Of a DNA stretch of 64,000 nucleotides, positions 21,900 through 33,711 are shown piece after piece. The stretch is taken from contig JAHRBS010000005.1 in assembly GCA_024305745.1 (NCBI GenBank), forward strand, positions 434,001 to 498,000, written 5' to 3'. The DNA comes from Polyporus tsugae (Eukaryota; Basidiomycota; Agaricomycetes; Polyporales; Polyporaceae). The notes under the pieces are model-generated. The model saw only the letters and a program-made list of their open reading frames with translations, did no database searches and was not told where the DNA came from. Position 1 is the first letter of the stretch; every line of letters starts with the position of its first letter. The position numbers and the translations under genes were made by a program.

Positions 21900-22812
21900 G
21901 CTTCCAGTAGATGCTGCTGAACTGTATGGGCGACGTTGGCGAGGAAACGTGAGGTTGGTAGCGGCGGTCGGAGAGTTCGCGGGTTGAAGACGCGATGGTG
22001 AGATATCAAGGCCCCGAGCCCGTGCAGCGTGCGAGCTCCCCAGACGATGGCCAAAGCCTACTGCAACACGTACGATGGATATAATGGCTGAATATGAAGC
22101 TCGGGGGTTACTTATTTGCGCGTGTCGGGTCGTCTTCAGGCGACCGGCCCCGACGTTGAACTTGAACTTGGGTTGAACTTGGAAGCGGAGATCTGAGATC
22201 TCGATCGATGTGTACACGTGGCTGGGCTGTGGCGGGGAGCGCTTGAACGGCACTCGCTTTCAGTTTCACAACCACTGCCAGTACGCCCCGTTGACCGCCG
22301 GCGTCCGTGGACAATTGCACTCCCTCCTGCCTCTTGAGTCTTCCCCGGTCTGAATCGGACCTGTATCAACGACATATACGCGACTGCGTGCTTTCTTCAT
22401 CGGATTGACCAAGTACGGCATCCAGCTGTGTCCGTTGGCCGCTGTGAAGAACTCGCGTTGTGATGAACCATTGGTCGGTGCCACCCCGCGCTTATTATTT
22501 TGTGGTCAAAGAGGGTGCATGCGCATATAACAATACCATAGCAACACCGGTGATTTTATTTGTGCGTGGAGCTTTTCTGCCGTGCGAAACTTATTATTCC
22601 ACTGTAACAGATGCAGGTCATGTCGCTTACCGCTCAACAAAGCTTCGCCATCGAACTTCCACAGGCTCGTTCGGGCATAGTATGGTCCCTCCGTCCCGGT
22701 CGTTTGTTCTCGTTACGCGTCCCCATTGTCGTCTGTGACAGTCTCAACCGGCAAAGACGTTGCTTTTACAGCTGCCTTCGCCGAATGCAGCTTGCGTCAC
22801 CGTTCTTGGTCG
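21900..22812. other. Upstream region of cyclin A, part of a repeated unit
   Basis: No ORF is supported. Segments here recur upstream of cyclins B and C: a gatctcgatcgatgtgt word near 22193-22210 followed by ggcggggagcgct, then cgttcgggcatagtatgg near 22670. They show that the duplicated unit includes about 1 kb of promoter region. Confidence 0.55.
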
Positions 22813-22818
22813 TATAAA
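22813..22818 (+). promoter_or_regulatory. TATA box of cyclin A
   Basis: TATAAA about 190 bases before the ATG at 23006; equivalent boxes lie before cyclins B and C. Confidence 0.55.
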
Positions 22819-23005
22819 GTCTCATCAAGTTTGAGAGCTTGTACGCTGGAGCTGCCGTGTCACCGTTTCCCCGTTATTCGTCCCGTTCCTCGCTTCCTCC
22901 AGGGTCATTCAGCTCCTCCGACTTAGGAACGCTCTTCACGGCCCGGGTACTTCCACCGTTCAAGCCGCGGTCTTGGGATCCCTCCTCTGAGATACGACAG
23001 TCTCC

Positions 23006-24150
23006 ATGCCCCGCAGAAGAGCCAGGTCTCCCTCCGCCGACCGCATGTCCACTTATAAGAGGAAAAAGCAGGTGAGAACAGGCGTTGGGTGCGAAATGTC
23101 GTATTGGACGCTGAAGGCCCCCCGTTCCAACCTTTCTAGGATCCATACTACGGCCAGGAAGAGACCGCCACACTCTGCGCCAAATTCGTGACCCATTTGT
23201 TTGCGTGTCCGGACCCGGCGCCACTCACCCCGTCCTCTCCCCCCATCCCGCCTCTCGCGCACTTTATCGCCTACGCTTTCCACCGCACGAGGCTTCACTC
23301 GACAGTTACTTTCGCCGCACTCTACCTGCTCCAACGCCTCAGAACCCAGTGCCCTGACAGCAATGGCGCCTCGGGATACCGAGTATTCATCACGGTGTTC
23401 ATGGTCGCGTCAAAGGCGGTGTTGGACGCCACTTACTCGAACAAGGCGTGGGCAGCCGCCGCCCAGGATATGTTCCCTGTCAAGGACCTCAACCAGATGG
23501 AGCGTGAGGTGTTGCGCCTCTTGGAGTGGCGACTCGCAATAGACCCCATCGAGCTCGTGGATTTCTCGGCCAAGGTGCAGCGCGACTTCAAGGGCCCCGG
23601 TCCGTACCCGCGGACGTACGTCCTCCCGGCCCCCACGCCTTCGCCCACACAAGTCACGACGCCGCACAACGCGAAGGCTGCAGGCACGTCGCCCGCTTCC
23701 TCCCCCGCTGCGTGCTCCGCTCGATCACCGTCGACTGCGCCTCCGGACCCGAGCTTGGATCCTCTTACCATTGACGCCAGCCCGCCACCCGACTCCATGG
23801 CCGGCACCCCCCTGAGCACGCTCCAGACCCCCGAGCTATGGGGTTCGACGTCTGGGTCGCCCGCGTCGGCCGGATGGCCATCGACCCCCACCGGATACGA
23901 GGACCGCTCGGTTCGGGTCACGGGCACCGACCCCGCTGGGACGATCGGCAACTCGAACTTGGCAACCACCACCGACTCGGACTCGGACTCGCGGTCGCCC
24001 ACGGCCGCGTCGCACGTTTCGGGGCCGTCGTCAAGCGGAACCGCGACTCGCGCTGCTCAGGCGGGAAACGCTCCCGTTGCCAAGAACTTGACAGCGGCCT
24101 CGGAGAGGGTCGGCAAGTTGCTCACGCAGGCGATTCCGTGTGTGTGGTAG
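23006..24150 (+). CDS. PCL-type cyclin A (PHO80-like family)
   Basis: Exons are 23006-23071 and 23140-24150 (358 aa). The N-terminus is basic (RRRARS, KRKK). A cyclin box spans about residues 28-155 with YSNKAWAAAAQDMFPVKDLN followed by QMEREVLRLLEWRL, resembling yeast Pcl1/Pcl2/Clg1 cyclins that bind the Pho85 kinase. A long Ser/Thr/Pro-rich tail follows, ending AIPCVW. Cyclins B and C share the intron position (before DPYYG) and the tail. The most divergent of the three, it is probably the oldest split. Cell-cycle or nutrient control through a Pho85-type kinase is inferred from the family. Confidence 0.85.
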
Positions 24151-25406
24151 GGGGCATGTTCCCTCCGAGTCGCCGATGATGTCTAAGGCTCCAGTCTCAT
24201 CTGTGGCGGACGCGGTGCGAACCCGAGTCGGTGGCGTTTCTGTGTGGGGATCCGGTGGTTCGGAACAGGTCCGTCGCTCGAGATGCCCACGTCGTGCGCG
24301 AGCACTGGGTGGGTATCGCGTGGAGTCACGCCAGTGTGTGCGGTTCGCATAGCTGGTTCAACGTCCTGTAGCCATCCTGCTCGCCTGTTGTACATGTCTT
24401 TGTAATAGCATAACCAGCCCAACTCGTTTCCCTCTTTATATCAAGGTTATTTTGTTGCACGGGCTTTCTCCTGCCAAGTGGCTTCCTCAGGCTTCATGGC
24501 CAGGTTGTGACAGTCGCCGCGAACATGGCCCGGAATTGGAGAGCATCGAGTCACTGAAAGACAGACACTGACCGCAAGTGAGGAGATCCAGACCGACAGT
24601 GAGGATCTGAATATTTGTATGTGGATTGAGTTTGCAAACTTGTCGGCTTCGAGGCGAGGAGTGCCAATACTACGGGATACCGGCGACACCACGACAGTGC
24701 CAATGGGCCGCGCAGTCCCCAGAAACCGGTCTGGAAATAGACCAATACGTAGTTTACGATGGGCGGCCGAGTATATTCACGGCTGAACTTGGAGTGTACT
24801 GCTCATGTACAACATGAGTCATGGACGGACAGCCTGGACTCGAACCAATTGGTGTCCGAGGACGAACTTGGAAGGAGGCCAAAATGTAGCGCTGAAAGAT
24901 CTCGATCGACGTGTCCACGTTGTGGCGGTGAGCGCTCCAACCCCGCTTGTTCCAAAACCACCACCTCCGACCCGCCTCTGAGCTCTACTAGAGCGCCATA
25001 TGATGGACTGTACGAACTCAACTCGCCGATCCTCCTACACACTGAGTCCACCGGCTTTGTTAAGTACCGCATATAGTCACCGTTCAAGTTCTGTGGAGTG
25101 CGCCTGGTGTCACCTCGCCTCGTCCCTCTCGTTTTGTTTCCAAAATGATGCTTAGAACAATACAGTTGACCTAATTTGTATGCACAGCTTTTGTACAACA
25201 CGTCGTCTTCCTCTATTGTCGACGGGGCATGTCCCATGTCGCGGGACAAAGCTTCAATGGGCTCCTTCCAACGAAGTATGGTCTTCCCGTTTCTGCCGTT
25301 TGTTCACCTAATACACCCACGACAGAGTTAGTAACGGTCCAAGTGGCACACACGACGTTTCTGCACTCGCCTCGCCACGCATGGCTCGTGCTACAGCTCT
25401 CTGCGG
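24151..25406. other. Spacer between cyclins A and B
   Basis: Contains a second copy of the upstream repeat (gatctcgatcgacgtgtcc near 24898, gtggcggtgagcgctc near 24923). No gene is supported. Confidence 0.5.
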
Positions 25407-25412
25407 TATAAA
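25407..25412 (+). promoter_or_regulatory. TATA box of cyclin B
   Basis: TATAAA in ggtataaagg, about 170 bases before the ATG at 25579; the same word precedes cyclin C. Confidence 0.55.
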
Positions 25413-25578
25413 GGTGACATCTCACTGGGCTCGACGATTTGTGCGTTGACGTTGCAGTGTTACCGTGTCCCCACTTTCCTCCCTTTCTCCTTATTCACAC
25501 AGCGCCCTACTGGTCGAAAAATTGAACCTTCTTGACGACCCAGGTCTCAGCTGTCTTCCTCCTGGTACGACGTTCCCT

Positions 25579-26726
25579 ATGGCCACGGTATCGGGTCCAA
25601 CCACCGCCAATCACCCCTCTCCCATGAAGGGGCAGATGTCCTCTCGCCCCTCGGGCTCGAGTTCATCCCAGGTGGTGGTCAGTACAGGCGCTACCCGTGA
25701 GTTGCCTATTTGAGTGCTGACACTCCTCCCTTTAAACTGTTCTAGGATCCATACTACGGTCATGAGGAGACCGCCAAGCTCTGCGCCCGATTCGTGACCC
25801 ATTTATTTGCGTGTCCGGATCGCCCGCCACTCTCCACCGCCGTTCCTCCCGCACCTTCCCCTCCTCTCGCCAACTTCATCGCCTACGCCCTCCATCGTGC
25901 TCGGTTGCATTCTTGCGTCACCTTTGCGGCACTGTACCTTCTCCAACGCCTGAAGGCGAGGTTTCCTGCGGCTAAGGGCACCTCGGGCCATCGACTGTTC
26001 ATATCGGCATTCATGCTCGCATCCAAGATAATCTGGGACGACACGTACTCGAACAAGTCATGGTCGACCGTGGGCCAGAGTATGTTCCCCCTCCGGGAGA
26101 TCAACCGGATGGAGCGCGAGATGTGCTCCTACTTGGAGTGGCACCTCAACATCGAGCCTCACGCGCTCAAGGAGTTCGAGGCAGGGGTGCGGCGCGACTT
26201 CAAGGGCCCCGGCCCGTACCCGACGTACGTTCTCCCCTCTCCCGCCCCGTCTCCCATGCCTTCCACGACGCCGTACAATGGCGAGACGGGCGGCATCCGG
26301 GCTCCCACCCACTCCTTCACTGCGCGCTCGCACCAACCGCCGTCGACTTCGCCGCCAAAGCCTATACCGCCTCCCGTTCCCGTCCGCGCCGGCCCGCCAC
26401 CGACTTTTGCGTCCTCCTCCGGCACTCCTGAGACCCCCGAGTCTTCGATGTCGCCTTCGACGTCACCAGCTTCGAGCGCCTCGCCATCAACACCACCGGT
26501 ATACGAAGATCACTCGGTCCGGGTCGTGTCCAGCGGGACGATGGGCACGCCGATGGTCATTGATTCGGAGCCGCTCACCACCGCGCCGTCCACGTACATG
26601 CCCGGTACGAGTACGCCGTCCGCGAGCGCGGCCGTCGCTTACGCTGCGGCGCGCAACGTCCCCGCCGTCGTCAAGCAGCCCAAGACCGGCGACATCTACG
26701 CTCGAGCGACTCCGTGCGTGTGGTAG
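25579..26726 (+). CDS. PCL-type cyclin B
   Basis: Exons are 25579-25671 and 25746-26726 (357 aa). The cyclin box has RLHSCVTFAALYLLQRLKAR, DDTYSNKSWSTVGQSMFPL and REINRMEREMCSYLEWHL. After RRDFKGPGPYPTYVLPSP comes a Pro/Ser/Thr-rich tail ending RATPCVW. It is very close to cyclin C, including the intron, whose downstream part (gtgagttgcctatttgagtg) is nearly identical. The donor used is CAG|gtggtgg, which places the junction at the same residue as in A. The start could also be a later in-frame Met before SSRPSGSSSSQ, which would match cyclin C in length. Confidence 0.85.
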
Positions 26727-27263
26727 GCGTCGCTTTCTCCGAGAGTCACATCTACTACCCCCGGGGAACGTCTTGAGCGTTGGTGGCGTTTCCGCGTGGG
26801 CATAGGAAGGCTTGGAAAGGTAAGTTGGTCTCTGGTCTTCCTTGCACACGCTGAGCAGTTGGATGTTGTGTGGAGTATGTGCGGTTCGTGCAGCGGGTTC
26901 TGTGTCCTTCCCTTTATTGCCCTGTTGTACAGGCCGTTGTAACAGTAGCCCAACTCGTTTCGCTCGTTATGCAATTGTTAAGTTGTCGGTGCATGGATCG
27001 CCCTCCTGAGCTTCGCGCATCATGGGGTATGTCTCGTGCGCCAGAGGCCGGCTACTCTTCAGACTATTGGTGGCGCTCTTGACTTGTACGTCGGCTTCAT
27101 GCCCGGCACCCGAGTCCTGTTCTCTCACTTCTCCTGACTATCTCACCGTCATCTCGGGTTCGCAGTTGTAAACAGCGATAACACATTGATCTAAGCAACC
27201 TGGTGCGCATGACTTGCAGATAGATGAATATACTTAATCGACCATATCCATACAGCACTGTCC
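26727..27263. other. Intergenic
   Basis: 3' region of cyclin B converging on the unknown gene at 27264. No feature recognised. Confidence 0.45.
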
Positions 27264-28217
27264 TTACTGTCTCCACGGTATCTCTTCCACCGTCCATCTT
27301 CCCGAAACAACCTTCACAAGTGTATCGCCAATGTAACCATCGTCATCCCGCAGTGCACCCGTTCGTCGCCACTCCTCCACGACGCGAGTAGCATCCGCAA
27401 CCCGCCGATCCAGCTCCAGCTCCTCGCAGAGTTCAGCGTCATCAGTGTCGACATACCCACTGTCAAGCCCGAACAGGTTGTAGTCGATAAGCTGGGACAG
27501 TTGTGTCTCCATAGCTATGCGCGCGGAATCGAACCGAGGGTACTCCCGCATGGTCCGCAGGAGGGAAGCATACACCGCTGGCTGCGACGGGACGAGCACC
27601 ATCTTGCACAGGGGCTCGGAGAGGGACGTCGTGCGCGGGGCGGGCGAGAGGTCGAGCGGAGAGTACGCTGCGAAGGAGGCGGGATAGAGGACCAGATGCT
27701 GGGCGAACCCGAGCGCGGTGTACCGCCTAACGCGATGCATGCGCGATTTCGTGTAGAAGTCCCCGCCGTTGTCGACGAGGAGAGACGGTGGCTGCGATCG
27801 AGGTAGTCCTTCTTTCTCGGCGAGCAGCTTCGATGCGAGGTCAAGCTGTTCGTCCGGGACGAGGTAGTGGAAATTCTGTGTGTGTATGCGTGATGTAAAG
27901 GGATAGTCTTACAGCGAGAGAGGACCGTCACTACTCACTTTGATGACCACCGGAACATTCATTCGATTGTGTAGGGGTGAGAGCCATTCGATCAGCTCGA
28001 CCCCTGCGTCCTGGAGGGTTTTGAGGGCTTTGTCGACGAGCTCCTCCGGGGGGTATTTCGAGAAAATGTCAGCCACGTCGGCCTTGGGTGGATACATATC
28101 GGTAAAGTCGTCCAGCGACTCCACCGTTGGTAACGCCGGCTGCGGCATAGAAGGCAAGTGTGGAAGTAGTAAAGGCGAGTGGTCCTCCATGAGGAAGTTG
28201 GCCAGTATGGGTCGCAT
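27264..28217 (-). CDS. Uncharacterised basidiomycete protein, copy 1 of a duplicated pair
   Basis: Two exons in transcription order: 28217-27939 and 27875-27264 (296 aa). The protein starts MRPILANFLMEDHSPLLLPH. It continues with YPPEELVDKALKTLQDAGVE and, in exon 2, NFHYLVPDEQLDLASKLLAE, LVLYPASFAAYSPLDLS and a C-terminal acidic/Trp region. No domain is recognised. It shares exon 2 almost exactly with the copy at 33996-34948 while exon 1 differs much more. An upstream in-frame ATG at 28268 would add 17 residues, but the copy-2 start supports 28217. Confidence 0.75.
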
Positions 28218-29768
28218 GGTGGTCGTCGTCGTCGAAGAGTTGAGCAACGAAATCGAAGACGAACGCATATGTACAATCACGAAGTTCCGACAACAAGCGC
28301 TCAGTACCTCCTAAACTAGGCAGGCAACTTTGCGAGCACTGCCTTGCTATACCTACGTCTGCTACATATATCTATAACCGCATATGCAACGCCCGATATT
28401 GGATCGCATGTGACAGACATACCCGTTGACGTCTGTGGCGGCCACCAATGAGCAGAGACGGTCACACCGACAACTCGCTTTAGCCTTTTCAAACACACCG
28501 GGTCATGAGCCTCCCGGCGACACCCTGACGACTGGCGAGATGAAACCAGTAGTACTGGAGGCCATGTATTGGGAGCCGGTGACTCTTGATGTGCACTACA
28601 CAGTTGGCAGTCTGGTGGATCTGGACCGGGGAGCGGTTCATCCACCCAATGTCGAGTGGATGGCCCGGGCAGCCAACACGATTGGTGATCACGCTGTCGG
28701 AGACCCTCCATGCGTGCCGTTGTGCAGTCCACGAACCACACCGCTTTGGCACAAGCAGGGCCCAAGCTGGTCGTAGTGGCAATGTCGATTCGCGAAATGC
28801 TTGGCGGAGTGTCCTAGTCGTAGACTCGACGCGTACCAGATCCAGTACAGAGCTACACCTCAACACCTCGAAGTGGCGTGCGGTATGAGAGCAAATGGTC
28901 AGTAGTGAATGCACAGTAAGGTAAGGTGACTTACTTTAGCGCGAAAAAAAAAACATCTTAGACGGCAGCCAGTCGGGGCCCAGTCCGTCCTGACGGGATA
29001 ATGCTTGAAGTTTCGGGGCAGCTCACAAGGCACGTAGTACTTGAGCGAAGGTCCGAACGCTTGGAACGTGCGCGGTCCGCAGACGAAGGCCCGCCTCCGG
29101 TGCACCACGGATTGTGGACATATGTACTTACTTAATGGCCAGGTTGGAAGTGTTGTTTACGCGCAACGTGGACTGAGTGGAGGACGAGGCTGTTGGCCTT
29201 GGCAACACTGAGCGCTGAACGTGAGAGATCTCGATCGATGTGTGGCGGTGAGCGCTCGAAGCCCACGTTTCCCCAGCCTGAGATCCATCATCCCAGTCAG
29301 CCCATGGACAATTGCCCTCCCTCCTTCCCTCCTGCATATGAACCCGGCTGGCATATACCATGGAATAATGCATACACGTGTGCGTTTCTCGGCATATTAG
29401 CTTGGGTAAGCACTTGATACAACTGCATACGTTGGCCGCTCTGAAGGACTCGCGACGCTACTTAGGTGCGGCACCTTGTGCCCCTCATTTTGTGGCAACA
29501 ACGGCGCATATAACAATACCGATGATATTCTTCGCTGTGTGCACATCTTTTTTGTCCAAAACGTATTCTCCCTCTATCGCCGATGGGGCATGTCGCGCAC
29601 CGCACGTCGGCATTTCAGCAAGCTCGTTGGGACATAGTATAGTCTCTCCATCTCCACCGTTTGTTCTCCTGAAAGTTTGACGTTGTGGATTATGACAGTA
29701 ACTACGGTCAAACATGACGCTTCCAGGGTCGCCTCGCCGAATGTGATTCGCCCCACCCTCGTCCATGG
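28218..29768. other. Spacer before cyclin C, with the third upstream repeat
   Basis: No gene is supported between 28218 and about 28900. The segment 29100-29760 repeats the cyclin upstream unit (gagatctcgatcgatgtgt near 29224, gtggcggtgagcgctcg near 29240, cgttgggacatagtatag near 29627). Confidence 0.5.
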
Positions 29769-29774
29769 TATAAA
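29769..29774 (+). promoter_or_regulatory. TATA box of cyclin C
   Basis: TATAAA in ggtataaagg, identical word to the cyclin B box, about 255 bases before the ATG at 30024. Confidence 0.5.
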
Positions 29775-30023
29775 GGCAACGTCTGTTTTAGCCTGATGGT
29801 CGTACGCCGACATTGCAGTGTTACTGTATTCCCATTTCCTGCTCCTTCGCTCCCTCCTCGTTCACTTGGCTCCATGCGACTTGGGAATCGTCCTTGCGAC
29901 TCCGCTATTAACTCCCGCTGTTCAGGACGTCGTAACCCGATTTTCACGTTCTTCTTTCGGACACGACACTCTCCCGGGCCATTCACAACCTGTAATCCAT
30001 CTCTCACGAAGAAGCAGACGAGG

Positions 30024-31126
30024 ATGTCCTCTCGCCCCTCGGTCTCGAGTTCGTCCCAAGTAGTGGTCAGTACAGGCGCTACCCGTGAGTTGCCTATTTG
30101 AGTGCTGACACTCCTCCGTTTCAACTGTTCTAGGATCCATACTACGGTCATGAAGAGACCGCCAAGGTCTGCGCCAGATTCGTGAACCATTTGTTTGCGT
30201 GCCCGGATCTCCCGCCACTCTCCACCGCCGTTCCTCCCGCACCCTCCCCTCCTCTCGCCGACTTCATCGCCTACGCCCTCCATCGCACCCGACTCCATTC
30301 GTCCGTTACGTTCGCCGCGCTCTACCTCCTCCAACGCCTAAAAGCCCGGTTCCCCGCCGCGCGGGGGTCCTCAGGCCATCGACTATTTATTTCAACGTTC
30401 ATGATCGCTTCCAAGGTGATCTGGGACGACACGTACTCGAATAAGTCGTGGTCGATCGTCGGCCAGAGTATGTTCGCCCTCCGGGAGATCAACCAGATGG
30501 AGCGTGAGATGTGCTCCTACCTGGAGTGGCAGCTCAACGTCGAGCCCAACGCGCTCAAGGAGTTCGAGGCAGGGGTGCGGCGCGACTTCAAGGGCCCCGG
30601 CCCGTATCCGACGTACGTTCTCCCCTCTCCCGCCCCGTCTCCCATGCCTTCCACGACGCCGTACAATGGCGAGACGGGCGGCATGGCTCCCACCCCCTCC
30701 TTCACTGCGCGCTCGCACCAACCGCCGTCGACCTCGCCGCCAAAACCGATACCGCCTCCCATTCCCGTCCATGCCGGCCGGCCACCGAACTTTACATCCT
30801 TCTCGCCTGGCACCTCCGGCATCCCTGGCACTCCCGAGTCGTCGATATCGCCTTCGACGTCCCCGGTATCGAGCGCCTCGCCATCAACACCACCTGTATA
30901 CGAAGATCACTCGGTCCGGGTCGTGTCCAGCGGGACGATGGGCACGCTGATGGCCATCGACTCACAGTCACTGTTGCCCACGACCGCGCCAATTACTATG
31001 CCCGGTACGAGTACGACGTGCGCGAGCGCGGCCGTCGCGTACACTGCGGCGCGCAACGTCCCCGTCGTCCTCAAGCAGGCCAAGACCAGCGAGATCTACG
31101 CTCGCGCGACTCCGTGCGTGTGGTAG
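30024..31126 (+). CDS. PCL-type cyclin C
   Basis: Exons are 30024-30059 and 30134-31126 (342 aa). The cyclin box has RLHSSVTFAALYLLQRLKAR, DDTYSNKSWSIVGQSMFALR and EINQMEREMCSYLEWQL. The Pro/Ser/Thr-rich tail contains YEDHSVRVVSSGTMG, shared word for word with cyclin B, and ends RATPCVW. A protein partner of the Pho85 class is inferred. The donor CAA|gtagtgg occupies the position of the cyclin B donor. The open frame, conserved box and duplicated promoter all suggest an expressed gene. Confidence 0.85.
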
Positions 31127-31964
31127 GCGCCACCTTCTCTAGGGGTCTCATCCCGGTCCGCCGGGGACGACGAGTAGTACGAATGGGCCAGCACTCGGTG
31201 GCGTTTCTGCGTGGAGATCGGATCGGGAAGTTGCTTGGGAATGGTGTCCACATCTTGCCCCCGATCCCCTGCCCGTTCACGAGTAGTTGGTTGGTTATTT
31301 TGCGTAGGGTGAGAGGAAGTTCGGCCGCTGGAAAGTTCCAAGTTCTGCGTCGGCTCCTTTGCTCGCCTGTTGTTGTAACGGAGCTCCTCAGGCTGCCGGC
31401 GCGTGCAAGATTGAGTTATTTCTTTACCTTTATGTTGAGGCTGCAGACGACGTCCGCGTTGCGGTGCCCGTGCCGGTGCCCGTCGACGGACAGCGTACAC
31501 CCCTGTACACCCCTGGTGTTGCCCTCATGGAGGAGCTCCGAAACCGTGGCGTCGACCGAGTAGCCTACCAGGCGTCCTTCAACTCTCCGGATTAGGCGTC
31601 GACGGCTTCAAAAGTGTCGACAGTGGTGAAGCCTAATGGCATCGGACTTTTATGATACTATAGTATCCCTAGCCCAACTCGCTTCGTTCTTTATTTTTTT
31701 TAAACATCGTTGTCGTATGAGCCTCTGTTACATGAGCTCCGCTTATGTATCCGATGGCGAGTTGGTAAGAGATACTGTATGCAACGCTGCTACTGAATGT
31801 CCTAACCGTGACATGACATATCTACTCGCTTTTCACTAGCGTTTCTGCGTTGTGTACGTGTACATTCTTGCCTAAACAATGGTCAAAGGTGAGAAGCATG
31901 AGTCATCATCTGCGTCGACTCGCTTCTTGTTGCCTACGGAGGCCCCTGCCTCCCTAGGCCTGAG
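31127..31964. other. Intergenic; possible coding remnant at 31436-31595
   Basis: The frame ending at 31595 reads VRVAVPVPVPVDGQRTPLYT and then a helical MEELRNRGVDRVAYQ stretch with coding-like composition, but no start, splice partners or domain were identified. It may be a last-exon fragment of a lost gene. Confidence 0.3.
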
Positions 31965-32178
31965 CTAGTCTCGGTTCCAGACGTTTTGGCGCCTGCGAAG
32001 ATGGTCGTTCGCAGGTCTCTCTGCACCGGCGCTCACAATCCCAGCCAGATCTTTTTCACGATTCCCCATCAACGCTCCTTCCCAATCCGATACTCCCTCC
32101 CTCCTGCACTGCGGAGCGTAGCGAAGCCGTGAGCGCAGGGTGCAGAGAGACCTGTAGAACGTCTGGAGCCGAGACTAG
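31965..32178. repeat. Foldback (inverted-repeat) element
   Basis: The outer arms 31965-31985 and 32158-32178 are inverted copies with one mismatch in 21. The inner arms 32012-32036 and 32130-32154 are inverted copies of about 25 bases with one or two mismatches (caggtctctctgcacc and its complement). A 26-base interruption separates the left-arm blocks, against 3 bases on the right. The central loop is about 93 bases. It could be a MITE-like foldback or the gene of a structured RNA. No flanking target-site duplication could be established by eye. Confidence 0.6.
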
Positions 32179-32722
32179 GCCTGAGCCGTTATTGGCAGGA
32201 TACTGAGCTCCAGGGTGCCGCGAATAGATAACCAAGCACCCGTAGCCGACGAGTCCTGTTACGTTCAATGACAGGCTAGTTTGTTTGATTCGTAGACCAC
32301 CTCACGAGGAGCCAATAGTACGCCGATCTTGGACCGGGCGGGCCAACAGGCGGGATGCGGAGGACGCCGGGCGTTTTGCGCACGTTGAAGACTCAGACTT
32401 ATTCTCGCCCTCTTGACTGCATCCCATGCTATCCGACAAGCAGACTGGCCATACAACTGTCATTCGGGAAAATTCGCAACACGACTTTCGAATGTCAAGG
32501 CAACACACTCTAAGTAGCTACAGAACGAAACAGGGGCCTCCTCGGACTAAGAACCGGCGACCGGAAAGACTGTATGTTGGACCGATTACTACCGTGCTGG
32601 ACGCAGACGCAAATCTAGACAGGAACCAAGATAAGTATGCCGCGTGCTGAGGCCTGAGGGGGGAAACAAGATGTGGATCAACATACCCATCTCTGACCAA
32701 TGAAGTATAAGTACTACCAACC

Positions 32723-33711
32723 CTACGGCCTAGGTGTGTCGTCCTCCACCTTCGGCGCGGGAAGAGCAAGCATATCGTCCCAGTCGTCTGGCATGATAGA
32801 GCGCAGGCATGTGATATGATCCTTGTCGAGGATATAGTGGTCGTGATACATGCGGACCATAGGGAGCAACTCTGCCTTCTTCTTGCCCACGTAGTCGTTA
32901 AATGCGATGTGCAGGCCGCGTTGCAACAACCAGGGGATGATGTACCGGATGTCCTCCCGGTCCGATGACGCCTTCTTCACAGTCCTTGGGCGGGTGGAAG
33001 TGAAGGTGGTGGACCAACGTTTTAATTTGGTCAAGATGAGAATCGATGGGTGTAGGACAGGAAGGCCTATGCACGGAGGTCAGTACTCCTCGTGAAACTG
33101 TATGATGGCGGACGAAGTCCCGACGCTGACACCATCGTATTCCCACAAGAACTTCTCAACATTTCCGATGGAAGTAGGACTCACCAGTCTCGCGGGCTTT
33201 GTACGTGGAGGTTATGGACCGCGGTAGTCCGATTTGGCCCGTCCTCAGGGTCTCCACGAGCACATTGTTGGTGCTGTTGAGAACGAGCTCCTCCCCGGAT
33301 ATGCTTCCATCGGAATGCTTTCACGACAGCAGAGACCCAAGTCAACGATAGGAAGCAGCCATGACGGGAGGTGCGGCTCACCTGGGTAACGAAATAAAAC
33401 TGCAAGTTGTTAACGAGGGCGAACCTCCCGTCAGCCTCCACGACCATCTTCCGAAGCTCCTCAATGTCCTGGTTGTCGATGAGCTAATCTATCTTGTATA
33501 TGCGGCGTACTGATAAGTATGTAGTCTCGAGTGTCTGAGAGTAGGGGAGTGTACTCATCTCGGTGGGACGCATGCTTCCCAGTAAGGCCCAAGCGAAGCC
33601 GCCGACGAATGCATGCCGTATCCCCCAATCGTCGAGATGCTTGGACAAGGCCAGAGCGGCAGCCTCGTGATGCTGTCGGTCTTTGGAGATGGAAATCTGA
33701 ATCCGAGGCAT
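32723..33711 (-). pseudogene. Nucleotidyltransferase-fold-like protein, probably broken
   Basis: Exon 1 (33711 to about 33560) encodes DDWGIRHAFVGGFAWALLGS followed by MRPTE, which resembles the GG-x-A/x-R-x-T-x-D-x-D start of minimal nucleotidyltransferases. Exon 2 (about 33497-33382) should carry D-I-D-V-L but reads ATA GAT TAG, an in-frame stop. The intron donor reads GAG|atgagt instead of gtgagt. Later exons are well preserved, including LPVLHPSILILTKLKRW and STRPRTVKKASSDREDIRYI. Two lesions at one junction with an otherwise intact gene point to a recent loss, or to a mis-assembled or misread junction. Confidence 0.6.

Noticed and set aside
31965..32178. CRISPR-like or tRNA-like array
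   Set aside because: There are only two inverted arms, no direct repeats with spacers, and no cloverleaf. A foldback is the simpler description.
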